Assembly (NCBI GenBank): GCA_050949905.1
Contig: JBMNGP010000003.1
Coordinates: 124,001-188,000, forward strand
Reading direction: 5' to 3'
Source: DUML01 sp050949905
GTDB taxonomy: Bacteria > Bacillota > Desulfitobacteriia > Desulfitobacteriales > Syntrophobotulaceae
Length of the DNA stretch: 64,000 nt
Below, piece after piece: positions 27,652 through 37,016 of this stretch. Each line of letters starts with the position of its first letter. The stretch's first letter is position 1. Below the pieces are notes generated by a model. That model was not told where the DNA came from. It was given only the letters and a program-made list of their open reading frames with translations, and ran no database searches. The position numbers and the translations under genes are program-made.

Positions 27652-27870
27652 TCGGTTTTCGGACAGCATAATTTTATGACAGTATTCAGCAATGATATTT
27701 CATCCTCCAAATCGGATATTGTTATAGTCAGCCCTTATATGACAAAAAAGCGGCTATCCCAGATGCTGAATATCCTGTCTTCCGGCATTAACAACGGAGC
27801 TAAGCTCACGATAGTAACTAGGCCAGAGGCGGATTATAAAGATAGCACTAAACCGCTGGGCGGTGGTTCG
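27652..27870 (+). pseudogene. Fragment of a phospholipase D-like nuclease domain
   Basis: The frame reads SVFGQHNFMTVFSNDISSS, then DIVIVSPYMTKKRLSQ and GAKLTIVTRPEADYKD. This is the start of a PLD-like domain as found in helicase-linked nucleases. It has no start codon with a ribosome site on the left, being preceded by the REP-like repeats. On the right it runs into the IS91/integrase element (IIQAMFSLNCSAKSQ looks unrelated). Only about 70 residues of the domain remain, so it is a dead remnant, perhaps of a lost defence gene. Confidence 0.6.
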
Positions 27871-27980
27871 GTAATAATACAAGCCATGTTTTCCCTCAAC
27901 TGCTCTGCAAAGAGTCAGTTCTTTTTTCATTTCTCTCCTTTAAAATAGAGCTAATTCTATTAAAAGGAGATGTTCAAACC

Positions 27981-28847
27981 ATGACCAAAGAAGAGATTTT
28001 GGCCAAGCTTAAATTCGAAGTGGAACTTAGAGGATTAAGCAAAAATACCAAAGATGAATACTACACCAAAGTAAAACTTTTTCAGGAATTCTTTGACAAC
28101 CCTGCTACGGAACTAAGCACGGAACATGTCAGGCAGTTTCTCCATTACCTTACCACTGAAAAGAAGCTTACTTCTGGATCAGTTAATACCTACAATGCTG
28201 GTCTACGCTTTTTGTATAGCAAAACATTGGATATTAATTTAGATGTTAGAAAAATTCCTCGTCACCGTAAACACCGCATACTTCCTGCTATCTTCACCAA
28301 AAAGGAACTCCAAGCCCTTTTTAATGCCTGTGATAACTTAAGAGATAAATGTATCCTTATGACTCTCTATGGTGCAGGACTTCGCCTCATCAGTGAGGTC
28401 GCCGCTCTAAAAGTGTCAGACATCGATAGTCAAAAAATGCAGTTGTTTATTCGTGATGCTAAAGGCAATAAAGATCGTTACGCTCTGCTTTCCCAAGCCA
28501 ATCTTAAAATACTCAGAAAGTATTGGAAAGCTTACCGTCCCGAGGAGTGGTTATTTTACAGCAGAAATCGTACAGGTACTCATATTACCGCCAGGGCTGT
28601 TCAAAACATTTTTCAAAAGTATGTAGCTAAAGCTAAAATTACTAAACCTGTTACGGTCCATTCGTTGAGGCATAGCTTTGCTACTCATTTACTGGAGGAT
28701 GGAACAGATATTTTTCGCATCAAGCAGATGCTCGGACACACCGATATCACCGCAACCTGCTTCTACCTGCATTTAATTAAGATTGAATCACTCAACGTAA
28801 TAAGCCCCCTTGACCGAATGACTGAAATGGACAAAGACAATGGCTGA
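27981..28847 (+). CDS. Tyrosine recombinase associated with an IS91-type element
   Basis: This 288-residue XerC/D-like protein has an N-terminal SAM-like core-binding domain (ELRGLSKNTKDEYYTKVKLF) and the catalytic set: Arg in GAGLRLISEV, Lys in DAKGNKDRYALL, HSLRHSFATHL, GHTDIT, and Tyr near residue 269 in CFYLHL. The segment after the first Arg usually reads GLRLSEV; here an extra Ile (LRLISEV) lies two residues after it, which could impair activity. The gene overlaps the transposase gene by 8 bases, the usual pairing in integrase-bearing IS91 elements. AAAAGGAG precedes the ATG. Confidence 0.85.
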   Translation: MTKEEILAKLKFEVELRGLSKNTKDEYYTKVKLFQEFFDNPATELSTEHVRQFLHYLTTEKKLTSGSVNTYNAGLRFLYSKTLDINLDVRKIPRHRKHRILPAIFTKKELQALFNACDNLRDKCILMTLYGAGLRLISEVAALKVSDIDSQKMQLFIRDAKGNKDRYALLSQANLKILRKYWKAYRPEEWLFYSRNRTGTHITARAVQNIFQKYVAKAKITKPVTVHSLRHSFATHLLEDGTDIFRIKQMLGHTDITATCFYLHLIKIESLNVISPLDRMTEMDKDNG

Positions 28848-29581
28848 GGTGCAAGATATTTTTCAACGATATGGTAAAGAGTACCGAGCCAGCCACAAGC
28901 TTACACTTGTCCAACATAAAGCAATGTCGGCTATTCAAAAATGCAGAACGTCACAGTTAGGTGGTCACAAGGAGGTTTGTGACAGTTGTGGTGATACTCG
29001 CATTTTCTTACAACTCATGTCGCAACAGACACTGCCCCAAATGCCAAGCTCTTGCCAAAGAGCGCTGGATTGAAAACAAAAAAACTAATTTACTCAACAT
29101 TGGATACTTCCATGTTGTTTTTACGATTCCTGATACTCTGAATTTAATAGCCTACCAGAATCAAAAATTAGTGTATACCCTTCTATTTCAGACGGTTGCT
29201 GAAACCCTTACCGAATTAGCCGCTGACAAAAAGTATCTTGGAGCAAAGATTGGGTTTACATCCATTCTGCATACTTGGGGCCAGAACTTGATGCACCATC
29301 CGCATATCCACTGCATTGTGCCTGGTGGTGGGCTTTCTCGCATTGGTAAATGGGTGAATAGCCGTAAGAAGTTTTTTATCCCTGTTAAGGTTATATCCCG
29401 AAAATTCAGAGGGAAATTTCTATATCACCTGAAACAGCTTTATATTCAGGACAAGCTCGAATTTCATGGCATTCAAAAGTATCTTTCTAACCCTCAGGAA
29501 TTTGAAACTTTACTGACATCGCTCTATAGCAAAGAGTGGATCACGTACTGCAAAATTGTAAGTATTTTATTATTAGAATAA
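28840..29581 (+). pseudogene. IS91-family transposase, frameshifted and truncated
   Basis: The reading begins at 28840 (VQDIFQRYGKEYRASHKL, CDSCGDTRI). It shifts at the T run 29003-29006, where one T seems added, and continues as YNSCRNRHCPKCQALAKERW, VVFTIPDTLN and HPHIHCIVPGGGLS, which holds the HUH-type histidines. It ends early after WITYCK with unrelated IVSILLLE. The Y1 catalytic Tyr and the C-terminus are missing. It differs from the IS91 remnant at 23254, so two separate IS91 elements once inserted in this area. Confidence 0.85.
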
Positions 29582-29820
29582 GGCTGTTAAGCATCATATA
29601 GCATATATTTTTTTTTGGACCGTTATAATGAACAAGTAGCTTCAAGCATTATAATCAGTATCAAATAATTTTTAGATAACAGATCTGATACGGATAAATT
29701 CCTCACGCCAAGGGGATACCAGAAGGATACGACTTCTTTTTTGTATCCTCAAGGCATGTGGAGTGCGTAGTATTGATGTCAAGGGTAGAGAAATAGGAGT
29801 ATTCAAAATACTGATAAATA

Positions 29821-29888
29821 AAGGGTTTCCAGACATTGAACTTTTCTTTTGGATCTTTAGCCTGAAGTGACAATGTCTGGAAACCCTT
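29821..29888. repeat. 18-bp perfect inverted repeat
   Basis: AAGGGTTTCCAGACATTG (29821-29838) pairs with CAATGTCTGGAAACCCTT (29871-29888) around 32 bases, followed by TATTTTTATT. The length is typical of transposon ends or a strong terminator. The surrounding 29582-30060 has no gene I can support; a smaller AGGATAC/GTATCCT hairpin lies near 29725-29750. Confidence 0.65.
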
Positions 29889-30063
29889 ATTTTTATTGTT
29901 TGCGGGAACATATCAACTGCACTTAATACGATAGGGTTGAGTTGACAGAATAGATTTTTTATTGGGGTTGAGGAGATAGGATAGATAATAAATTAGCAAG
30001 AATACTAGAGTTCTACTCTTATTAACAAATATAACTAAATATCATTAAATATAATTAGATATA

Positions 30064-30092
30064 TTGAAAATTTCGAGTTTTCATGGTAAAAT
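30064..30092 (+). promoter_or_regulatory. Promoter of the restriction-modification operon
   Basis: TTGAAA (30064-30069) and TAAAAT (30087-30092) are 17 bp apart, about 45 bases before the HTH gene. Confidence 0.6.
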
Positions 30093-30138
30093 GATGTTGA
30101 GTTTTTATCGTCAAATAGTAACACATGAGGTGAAGAAA

Positions 30139-30333
30139 ATGAATGAAATACCCAGTGATAACTGGATTAGCATTGAAGAAGCAGCTGAGTATCTAGGTGT
30201 GAAGCCGGTGACTGTTAGAAACTGGATTAGAAAAAAGAATGGTATACCTGCTCAAAAAATCGGGAAGTTATGGAAATTTAAGCGTTCCGAATTAGATGAA
30301 TGGATTAAAAGCGGCAAAAGTGCCATTAAATGA
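30139..30333 (+). CDS. Excisionase-family HTH protein heading the R-M operon
   Basis: This 64-residue MerR/excisionase-type HTH protein has WISIEEAAEYLGVKPVTVR, then WKFKRSELDEWIKSGK, the typical helix-turn-helix, wing and recognition-end pattern. The start at 30139 has GAGGTGAAGAAA upstream; a frame extending further left has no ribosome site. It lies 42 bases before the first methyltransferase. It is probably a controller of the restriction-modification operon, similar in role to C proteins but of a different fold. Confidence 0.75.
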   Translation: MNEIPSDNWISIEEAAEYLGVKPVTVRNWIRKKNGIPAQKIGKLWKFKRSELDEWIKSGKSAIK

Positions 30334-30375
30334 AGTAGTGTTGCTAAAATATACAACTAGAATAGGTGGTTTAAC

Positions 30376-31434
30376 ATGAAGGAAGATATAGTTTCAGTGA
30401 GTTTATTTTCCGGCGCAGGCGGATTGGATATTGCCAGCTTTATGGCTGGAGTTCCTGTGGTTTCAAGTACAGATATAGATCAAGACTGTATTCAAACATT
30501 AAAAGCAAATGAAATATTTAAGGATTCTGACATTTTTGAGGGAGATTTACACGATATAGAAAGTTCAGTCTTTATATCTTGCGTTGAAAAACGGAAGGCA
30601 AATAAATTTATCATTATTGGTGGTGCACCTTGTCAGCCTTTTTCTAAAGCCGGCTATTGGGTTGGAAACCAGACAAGAAAGGGAATAAATGACCCACGTG
30701 CGACTCTAGTGGATGAATATTTACGTGTTGTTACTGACATTTTGCCGGATGGGTTTGTGTTTGAAAATGTGGAAAGCCTTTTGCACCCAACAAATAAAAT
30801 AATTGTTGAAAAATTTCTCGAGATTGTAAATGATTCGGGTTACACATGTAAGGTAATCAGAGCAAATGCATTAGATTATGGCGTTCCCCAAAAGAGGAAG
30901 AGACTTTTCATTATAGGGACAAAAGGTACTTTTAAAGATGATGAACCTAAAAAGACACATTGTGATCCAAGCTTATGTGAGGAAACAGGACTAAAACCGT
31001 ATGTTAATGTTGGAGAGGTTATTCAAGGTTTTGAAGGCGATGAATACTTTGAGGAATATGAAGTTACAAAAGGTGGTACATATTATGAAGAATTATGTGA
31101 AGTTCCACCTGGCAAAAATTACAAGGCCTTAACAGCTTGGGCGGGATATCCAAACCCTAAGTTTGTTGCTGACAAGCGATTTTGGAGTTTCTTGCTAAAA
31201 TTATCACCAGATCTCCCATCTTGGACAATTACTGCTCAACCAGGTCCTTGGGTTGGCCCATTTCATTGGGACAATAGAAGATTAAGAGTTCCTGAGATTG
31301 CAGCTATACAGACTTTTCCTAAAGGGTATAAGTTCGTTGGCAATAGGAGATCCATTCAAAAGCAGATTGGAAATGCTGTACCATGCCTAATGGGAAAAGC
31401 TATGATTGAGTTTGTGAAGGAGAGTTTAGAATAA
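30376..31434 (+). CDS. DNA (cytosine-5-)-methyltransferase 1 (BsuMI/LlaJI-like)
   Basis: The 352-residue enzyme has the C5-cytosine methyltransferase motifs in order: I SLFSGAGGLDIA, IV GGAPCQPFSKAG with the catalytic Cys, VI FENVESLLHP, VIII DYGVPQKRKRLFIIG, and X with QIGNAVPC. The target-recognition region lies about 200-300. It methylates one strand of the recognition site using S-adenosylmethionine. It is directly followed by a second methyltransferase (1-base overlap) and restriction genes. Two C5 enzymes side by side are typical of BsuMI and LlaJI systems. Confidence 0.93.
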   Translation: MKEDIVSVSLFSGAGGLDIASFMAGVPVVSSTDIDQDCIQTLKANEIFKDSDIFEGDLHDIESSVFISCVEKRKANKFIIIGGAPCQPFSKAGYWVGNQTRKGINDPRATLVDEYLRVVTDILPDGFVFENVESLLHPTNKIIVEKFLEIVNDSGYTCKVIRANALDYGVPQKRKRLFIIGTKGTFKDDEPKKTHCDPSLCEETGLKPYVNVGEVIQGFEGDEYFEEYEVTKGGTYYEELCEVPPGKNYKALTAWAGYPNPKFVADKRFWSFLLKLSPDLPSWTITAQPGPWVGPFHWDNRRLRVPEIAAIQTFPKGYKFVGNRRSIQKQIGNAVPCLMGKAMIEFVKESLE

Positions 31435-32495
31435 TGCCAAATGTCTTAAGTATATTTTCAGGTGGGGGCGGAATTGATTGTGGGTTTAAGAAAGCGGGTT
31501 TCGAAATTTGTTTTTCTACAGATTTTTGGAAACCTGCGTGCGATACATTGGAGCATAATAAAGTCGGGAAAATGGTTGTTTGTGATGATATAAGAAATAT
31601 TAATTACGCAGCATCATTAGAAAAAATAGGAATGAAGTTATCTGATATTGATGTGTTAGTTGGGGGTCCCCCCTGCCCTGCATATTCAAAATCAAGATTC
31701 TATCGAACAGAAAAGAAAAGAGCATTAGAAGATGAAAGTTCGTATACACTTCATGAATATTTCCGTGCTTTAGATGAAATACGCCCTAAAGTTTTCTTTT
31801 TCGAAAACGTGTATGGTTTTGTATATAAGCCACATCAAGCTGCTTTTGACTTGCTTAAAGAAAAAGCGAACGAATACGGCTATGATATAAGTTACAAGGT
31901 AGTTAATGCTGCTAATTACGGTGTTCCTCAAAAACGAGAGCGGTTTATCTGTGTTGGAATTAGACGAGGTGAAGGAGAGAAATTTATCTTTCCTGAAGAA
32001 ACACACTATGACCCAGAAAACACACCCGAAGATCAAATAGGTGACAAGATACCTTGGGTCACTTGTGGACAGGCAATAGGAGACTTAGATTATGATTTGC
32101 CAGAGGATGCCGAAATGCAGGCTGGGTCCAAGCATAAAGATTTACTTAAGTTAGTTCCTCCAGGTGATAACTATTTATACTTTACAGCAGAACGGGGATA
32201 TCCTAACCCTATTTTCAAATGGAGGTCAAGATACTGGTCATTTTTACTGAAATTATCACCTGAAAAGCCATCATGGACAATTCAGGCTAGTTTTTCTAAT
32301 AATATGGGCCCGTTTCATTGGAAGAATAGATTTTTAAGGATTTCTGAAATTAAGAGAATACAAACTTTTGATGATGATTATGAACTGTGCGGAGATTTTA
32401 AAGAACAGTGGAGACAAGTAGGTAATGCTGTACCTGTTAAGCTGGCTGAGGTAATAGCAACGGCCATTAAGAAGCAATATTTTGAGGAGGAATAA
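31434..32495 (+). CDS. DNA (cytosine-5-)-methyltransferase 2 (BsuMI/LlaJI-like)
   Basis: This second 353-residue C5-methyltransferase has motif I SIFSGGGGIDCG, motif IV GGPPCPAYSKS with the catalytic Cys, motif VI FFENVYGF, motif VIII NYGVPQKRERFICVG and motif X RQVGNAVPVK. It is clearly related to the first enzyme along its length, including the WSFLLKLSP-PSWTI segments. The pair presumably modifies the two strands of one site, or two related sites. Its ATG overlaps the previous stop codon (TAATG). The stop is followed within 2 bases by the start of the restriction gene. Confidence 0.93.
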   Translation: MPNVLSIFSGGGGIDCGFKKAGFEICFSTDFWKPACDTLEHNKVGKMVVCDDIRNINYAASLEKIGMKLSDIDVLVGGPPCPAYSKSRFYRTEKKRALEDESSYTLHEYFRALDEIRPKVFFFENVYGFVYKPHQAAFDLLKEKANEYGYDISYKVVNAANYGVPQKRERFICVGIRRGEGEKFIFPEETHYDPENTPEDQIGDKIPWVTCGQAIGDLDYDLPEDAEMQAGSKHKDLLKLVPPGDNYLYFTAERGYPNPIFKWRSRYWSFLLKLSPEKPSWTIQASFSNNMGPFHWKNRFLRISEIKRIQTFDDDYELCGDFKEQWRQVGNAVPVKLAEVIATAIKKQYFEEE

Positions 32496-32496
32496 T

Positions 32497-33828
32497 ATGG
32501 AGAGGAATGAACTACCTTTTGGCACACAGTTTACCCCAAATGTTGTTGATTTGCGTATAATCTTACAACTAATTAAAGATAACGAGGGTGCAGAGACCGG
32601 TGTTTTTATCGATAGGTTGGTTGAAACTTTTTTTTCTTCAAATGCAGCAAACTCACAAAAAACTATGGCCGGTAATTGTAAAAATTCCTTAGTTGCATAT
32701 GGGATTTTAAAGACTGGCGGTGGTATTCATATATCAGAATTCGGTGATTTCTTGTATGGTATTACTGATGATAGAGAGTTATATGATGCATTTGCCCGGC
32801 ATATCTTGAAGAATCTCAATGGTCTAGTTCTTATTGATACAATAAGAAAATTAAACCGTGAAGGAATTCGCATCACAAATGAATCAGTAATAGATGCCCT
32901 AAACAAAAGAGGTTTTAATTACAAAAAAACTGCTAATAATCCACAGAGTATGAAACTGTGGTTGGAAAAGGCTGGAGTTCTCGCGAAATGGCGAATAAAC
33001 GAGAACAAGCTAACAGAATTGATTGACCTGTCTGAAAGTGAAATCGAATTATTGAAAGAATTACGACCGGAGCAATATTATTTCTTAAAAGCCTTATGTA
33101 ATACTGGTTCTGAGGAATTTCAAAAAGCGGCAGATATAAGAGATTTGGCAACAGCAACATACGGCATAACTTTCCAAGAGAAGGCCTTTGGTACAGCTGT
33201 ATTAAACCCTCTTGAAGAAAAAGGGTTAATTGAAAAGCAAAAAACTACTGAAGGCCGTGGAGCAAAAACACCGAAAGTCAGATTAACTGAACTTACTAAA
33301 AGAGATATCGTTATTCCTTTATTGGAGCAAATGTCAGGAATTATAGGAGAAGACGTTTCACGATATTATCAGAAAACATTACAAGAGATTCGTAATGATG
33401 TAGATTCTACTGATACCTATATTAAAGGGCTGGCCTTAGAGGCATTAGCAATTAAAATAATGGGGATTATTGGCTTGGATTTTATTAAGACAAGGTTAAA
33501 AGGTAGTGAAACTGGCGGAGCGGAAGTGGATGTTCTTTTTGATTCAAGCAGGTTGCTATACTCCCGTTGGCAGGTGCAATGTAAGAATACAAGTAAGGTT
33601 TCTTTAGACCAAGTAGCGAAAGAGGTTGGATTATCACACGTACTAAGAACTAATGCAATTGTCATAATGACAACAGGAACTGTTTCTGAGAGTGCAAGGG
33701 AGTATGCCAATAAGATAATGCGGTCAATGAATTTATGTATTATCTTTATTGAAGGTTCAGATATAGATGATATTATTCAAGAACCTACCAAAATTGTAGC
33801 CATTTTTAATTTAATAGGGAATCGTTGA
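32497..33828 (+). CDS. Mrr-like PD-(D/E)XK restriction protein (YdiR position)
   Basis: This 443-residue protein has a likely nuclease core near its C-terminus: GAEVDVLFDSS (Glu and Asp) then WQVQCKNTSK (Gln-x-Cys-Lys), the PD-(D/E)XK pattern of Mrr-type enzymes. Winged-helix-like segments fill the N-terminal 300 residues. It lies between the methyltransferases and the McrB-like gene, the same place as ydiR in the B. subtilis BsuMI operon (ydiO-ydiP, ydiR-ydiS-ydjA). The start at 32497 is supported by GAGGAGGAATA upstream. It is probably the cutting or site-recognition subunit. Confidence 0.75.
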   Translation: MERNELPFGTQFTPNVVDLRIILQLIKDNEGAETGVFIDRLVETFFSSNAANSQKTMAGNCKNSLVAYGILKTGGGIHISEFGDFLYGITDDRELYDAFARHILKNLNGLVLIDTIRKLNREGIRITNESVIDALNKRGFNYKKTANNPQSMKLWLEKAGVLAKWRINENKLTELIDLSESEIELLKELRPEQYYFLKALCNTGSEEFQKAADIRDLATATYGITFQEKAFGTAVLNPLEEKGLIEKQKTTEGRGAKTPKVRLTELTKRDIVIPLLEQMSGIIGEDVSRYYQKTLQEIRNDVDSTDTYIKGLALEALAIKIMGIIGLDFIKTRLKGSETGGAEVDVLFDSSRLLYSRWQVQCKNTSKVSLDQVAKEVGLSHVLRTNAIVIMTTGTVSESAREYANKIMRSMNLCIIFIEGSDIDDIIQEPTKIVAIFNLIGNR

Positions 33829-33873
33829 CTGCAAAACATATTAAAGTATTGGAGGTATAAGGGAGGGATTGTG

Positions 33874-35532
33874 ATGCCTGAATATCAATGGGCAGTGAGA
33901 AATGGAGAAATTATTACCGCTGATTATGACCGTTCAATGGCATTAAACGGTGACCAAGTAAAAACTGAAATTAAAAATGCTTTTGAGTCTTTGGGGAACA
34001 CTGTCAATATTGAATCGGTAAGTGAAGAATTAAGTGAAGTTTATAAGGTTAGCATTCCGAGAAATGGGCAAATATTAGAAGTTTATGTTTGTGCTAAAGG
34101 AACAACTCCGGGTGGAAGAAATAATCTTATGGACGAACAGAGAATTCAGCAAAAGGCAAAATATCTAAACTACACCTTTGAAAAGTTAGAAGAAGGAGAA
34201 AAGGCTATTTCATTAGGTGTATATAAAATGAATTCCGAAGTTGTGTTCTGTGCATGGAGATTAATGCGCTCAAACGCAGCATCTCCAGAAACGCCCATAT
34301 CAAAACAAATTAAAATAAATACAATAGCAAGAGCATTAACAGAAGGATTTGTGCAGCAAGATAAGGGCCGTGGAGAGTATGCGTGTGCATTTAGAAAAGA
34401 GTTTATCTACTTCTATCTAAACAATTCAGATTGGTTGCATACGGGACATGTATCTGAGTTAGCAGAACATTCAACACCTGAACAGGATTACTCTACTTCA
34501 GACAACTCACACATAAGTGGTATAGAAAGCAAATTCCCTCGAAATCGCATAGTTTTTGGTGCTCCAGGTACAGGTAAGAGTTTTACTTTGAATAAAGAAA
34601 AAGATGATTTATTAAAAAATGGTGGCGAGTATGAGCGAGTAACATTTCATCCAGACTATTCTTATGCTAGTTTTGTCGGTACATATAAGCCAGTGCCCTG
34701 CGTTGATAGCGATGGTAAAGATGCTATAACATACAAATATGTTCCGGGGCCATTTATGCGTACCTACATAAAGGCACTGAAAAACATGAAAACAGACAAT
34801 CCTCTTCCGTACTTACTTATTATAGAAGAGATTAATAGAGCAAATGTAGCAGCAGTATTTGGTGAAGTATTCCAGTTGCTAGATCGTGATGAAGAGTTTG
34901 TGAGTGAATACCCAGTTCGTGCTTCTGAAGATATTAAGAAATATCTAGCTGAGGAACTTGGTGGATGTGCCGAAGATTACGCAGAGATAAAAATCCCTGA
35001 CAATATGTTTATCTGGGCAACGATGAACAGTGCTGACCAAGGCGTATTTCCTATGGATACTGCTTTCAAGCGTAGATGGAACTTCGACTATATTAGTATA
35101 AATCACAATGAGAATGATATCAAAGGAAATTTCGTAAATTTGGGTAGTGGAATCTATCGTCGTGCGATTGAATGGAATGAATTGCGTAAGGCAATAAATG
35201 ATGCCCTTTCCTCTTATAAAATAAATGAGGATAAGTTATTAGGACCATATTTTCTTTCGAGAAATATTGTAGTCCCAAGTGAAGGTAATGAAATTGACGA
35301 AGATGTCTTTGTTTCTGCTTTCAAAAGCAAAGTTCTAATGTATTTATTTGATGATGCTGCTAAACAAAAAAGATCCTCTCTTTTTGATGGTTGTAAGGAA
35401 ACAACGAAATATTCTTCCATTTGTGAGGAATTTGAAAAGCGTGGTGTAGAAATCTTCTGTAAGGAGATTAGGGATAAGTTTCCACGGATTATATCAGTAG
35501 TTGCTGAATCTGGGGAGGAGTATAAATATTGA
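33874..35532 (+). CDS. McrB-like AAA+ restriction ATPase/GTPase (LlaJI R1 / YdiS-like)
   Basis: This 552-residue protein has an N-terminal DNA-binding-type region (about 1-215; LEVYVCAKGTTPGGRNN) and an AAA+ domain: Walker A FGAPGTGKSFT near 230, Walker B LLIIEEINRANV near 315, the McrB signature TMNSADQGVFPMDTAFKRRW near 390. McrB-type motors drive restriction by nucleotide hydrolysis together with an McrC partner, here the next gene. The start ATG 33874 follows GGGAGGGATT. The last 4 bases overlap the next gene. Confidence 0.85.
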   Translation: MPEYQWAVRNGEIITADYDRSMALNGDQVKTEIKNAFESLGNTVNIESVSEELSEVYKVSIPRNGQILEVYVCAKGTTPGGRNNLMDEQRIQQKAKYLNYTFEKLEEGEKAISLGVYKMNSEVVFCAWRLMRSNAASPETPISKQIKINTIARALTEGFVQQDKGRGEYACAFRKEFIYFYLNNSDWLHTGHVSELAEHSTPEQDYSTSDNSHISGIESKFPRNRIVFGAPGTGKSFTLNKEKDDLLKNGGEYERVTFHPDYSYASFVGTYKPVPCVDSDGKDAITYKYVPGPFMRTYIKALKNMKTDNPLPYLLIIEEINRANVAAVFGEVFQLLDRDEEFVSEYPVRASEDIKKYLAEELGGCAEDYAEIKIPDNMFIWATMNSADQGVFPMDTAFKRRWNFDYISINHNENDIKGNFVNLGSGIYRRAIEWNELRKAINDALSSYKINEDKLLGPYFLSRNIVVPSEGNEIDEDVFVSAFKSKVLMYLFDDAAKQKRSSLFDGCKETTKYSSICEEFEKRGVEIFCKEIRDKFPRIISVVAESGEEYKY

Positions 35533-36992
35533 TATCTAAGTTTGTTCGTGAACAGAAACGATATACACAGAAGAACTTACGAGACATTTTTGAATGTACA
35601 GGAGAAAAGGCAGTAGTCATAATTAAAAAGCTGAAGGAATACGGTGTCTTGAAGGCGGTGAAAGCAACTGATGAGCAAAAGGACATGTCTGATCTTATTG
35701 ATGAGGATATCGAAGTAGCTGATGTAGAGATTGGTGAAAATGAATATCTTTATGTTTTTACATTTGTAGGTGTCATCACTGTTGCTGGATGCATCTTAAA
35801 ATGCTATCCGAAATACATAAGTAACGATGCTCCAAAAGCAGAACTAAAACAAATCATAAAGGTTCTAGAGAGATATAACTCGAAGGAGCAGATTATTCAG
35901 ATGTATAATGATAGTGAGGAAAGCAGTTCGTTTAACTTGCTTGCCGTTATGATTTATCTGTTGAATGACTACTATGAAAATGGTGTATATACAAATACGC
36001 AGAATATTATTGAAGAGAATGGAAACGGTGAAATCCTATGGGACAAGACTATTAATGAGACTTTTACACTTTTGAGCAATAATCGCCCATATTATACAGA
36101 GTTGCTAACTAAAAAAAGAGTTATGGATGATTTCGATTATTTCAAAAGATTGCATGAATGTATACTAAGTCTTTTTACTAAAGAACTTAAAAAAGCGGAT
36201 CTATTGGATATATTTGATATTTTACCTGTTGAACTCTCAGATGAAGAATTAGATGATTTTGGAGATAACGAATATATACAATACCGTATAGAGAACGAGT
36301 TAAATGTACAATTCAATACTCGTAAGCAACTTGTTTTGAAAGCCATTTATGCTTATATAACTCACAGAAGCAATCTGTCATCAGTTGATAGTTTTAGTAT
36401 GTTTGGAACAAATAGTTTCAATCTAGTGTGGGAAAAAGTATGTGCAGAGGTAATGGATAATCAGTTACATAATTATTTAAGCTCGCTAAAATTGCCAGTT
36501 AAATTAAATAGTAGTTATAATGCAACTGATACACTCCTCTCTATCATCGAAAAGCCTAAGTGGGTTGGAACTAAAACAGACGATAGTTTATTTACTAAAG
36601 TAGCAAAGGATACACTTATACCTGACATTATTTCTATATACATAAGAGATAACGTATGTCATTTCATTATTTTTGATGCAAAGTACTATGTAATACAATT
36701 GGAACCAAATAAAGAATTGCGAGGTCAGCCAGGGGTTAGCGATATTATTAAACAATATCTTTACCAATTGGCGTATAAAAAATTCATAGATTTACATCAC
36801 ATCAATGAAATTAAAAACTGCTTTTTAATGCCAACTGAAGAATCACATATCATTAATAAAGGTTATACCAACATGGAAATGCTAGACAACTTAGGTCTTA
36901 GTCATATCCAAATTCGACAGTTGCCTGCAAGTGAAGTATACGAGTATTATCTTAAGGGTGATAAGATGGATATTTCTAAGCTTAATCTCTAA
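35529..36992 (+). CDS. McrC/LlaJI-family restriction protein (LlaJI R2 / YdjA-like)
   Basis: The 487-residue protein belongs to the LlaJI/McrC group that pairs with the McrB-like gene upstream. The C-terminal third holds PD-(D/E)XK features: a conserved LIPDIISIYIRDN and FIIFDAKYYVI (Asp and Lys). The N-terminal part has winged-helix-like sequence (QKNLRDIFECTGEKAVVIIK). The start is TTG at 35529 with GGGGAGGAG upstream, overlapping the previous stop codon (TTGA). Together with the McrB-like protein it should form the cutting complex. It completes the BsuMI-type order. Confidence 0.82.
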   Translation: MISKFVREQKRYTQKNLRDIFECTGEKAVVIIKKLKEYGVLKAVKATDEQKDMSDLIDEDIEVADVEIGENEYLYVFTFVGVITVAGCILKCYPKYISNDAPKAELKQIIKVLERYNSKEQIIQMYNDSEESSSFNLLAVMIYLLNDYYENGVYTNTQNIIEENGNGEILWDKTINETFTLLSNNRPYYTELLTKKRVMDDFDYFKRLHECILSLFTKELKKADLLDIFDILPVELSDEELDDFGDNEYIQYRIENELNVQFNTRKQLVLKAIYAYITHRSNLSSVDSFSMFGTNSFNLVWEKVCAEVMDNQLHNYLSSLKLPVKLNSSYNATDTLLSIIEKPKWVGTKTDDSLFTKVAKDTLIPDIISIYIRDNVCHFIIFDAKYYVIQLEPNKELRGQPGVSDIIKQYLYQLAYKKFIDLHHINEIKNCFLMPTEESHIINKGYTNMEMLDNLGLSHIQIRQLPASEVYEYYLKGDKMDISKLNL

Positions 36993-37016
36993 GTCAGATG
37001 TTTGCGAGGTGAAATT

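Noticed and set aside
29672..29911. 79-codon minus-strand frame
   Set aside because: It runs through the 18-bp inverted repeat and lacks a ribosome site; composition is not protein-like.
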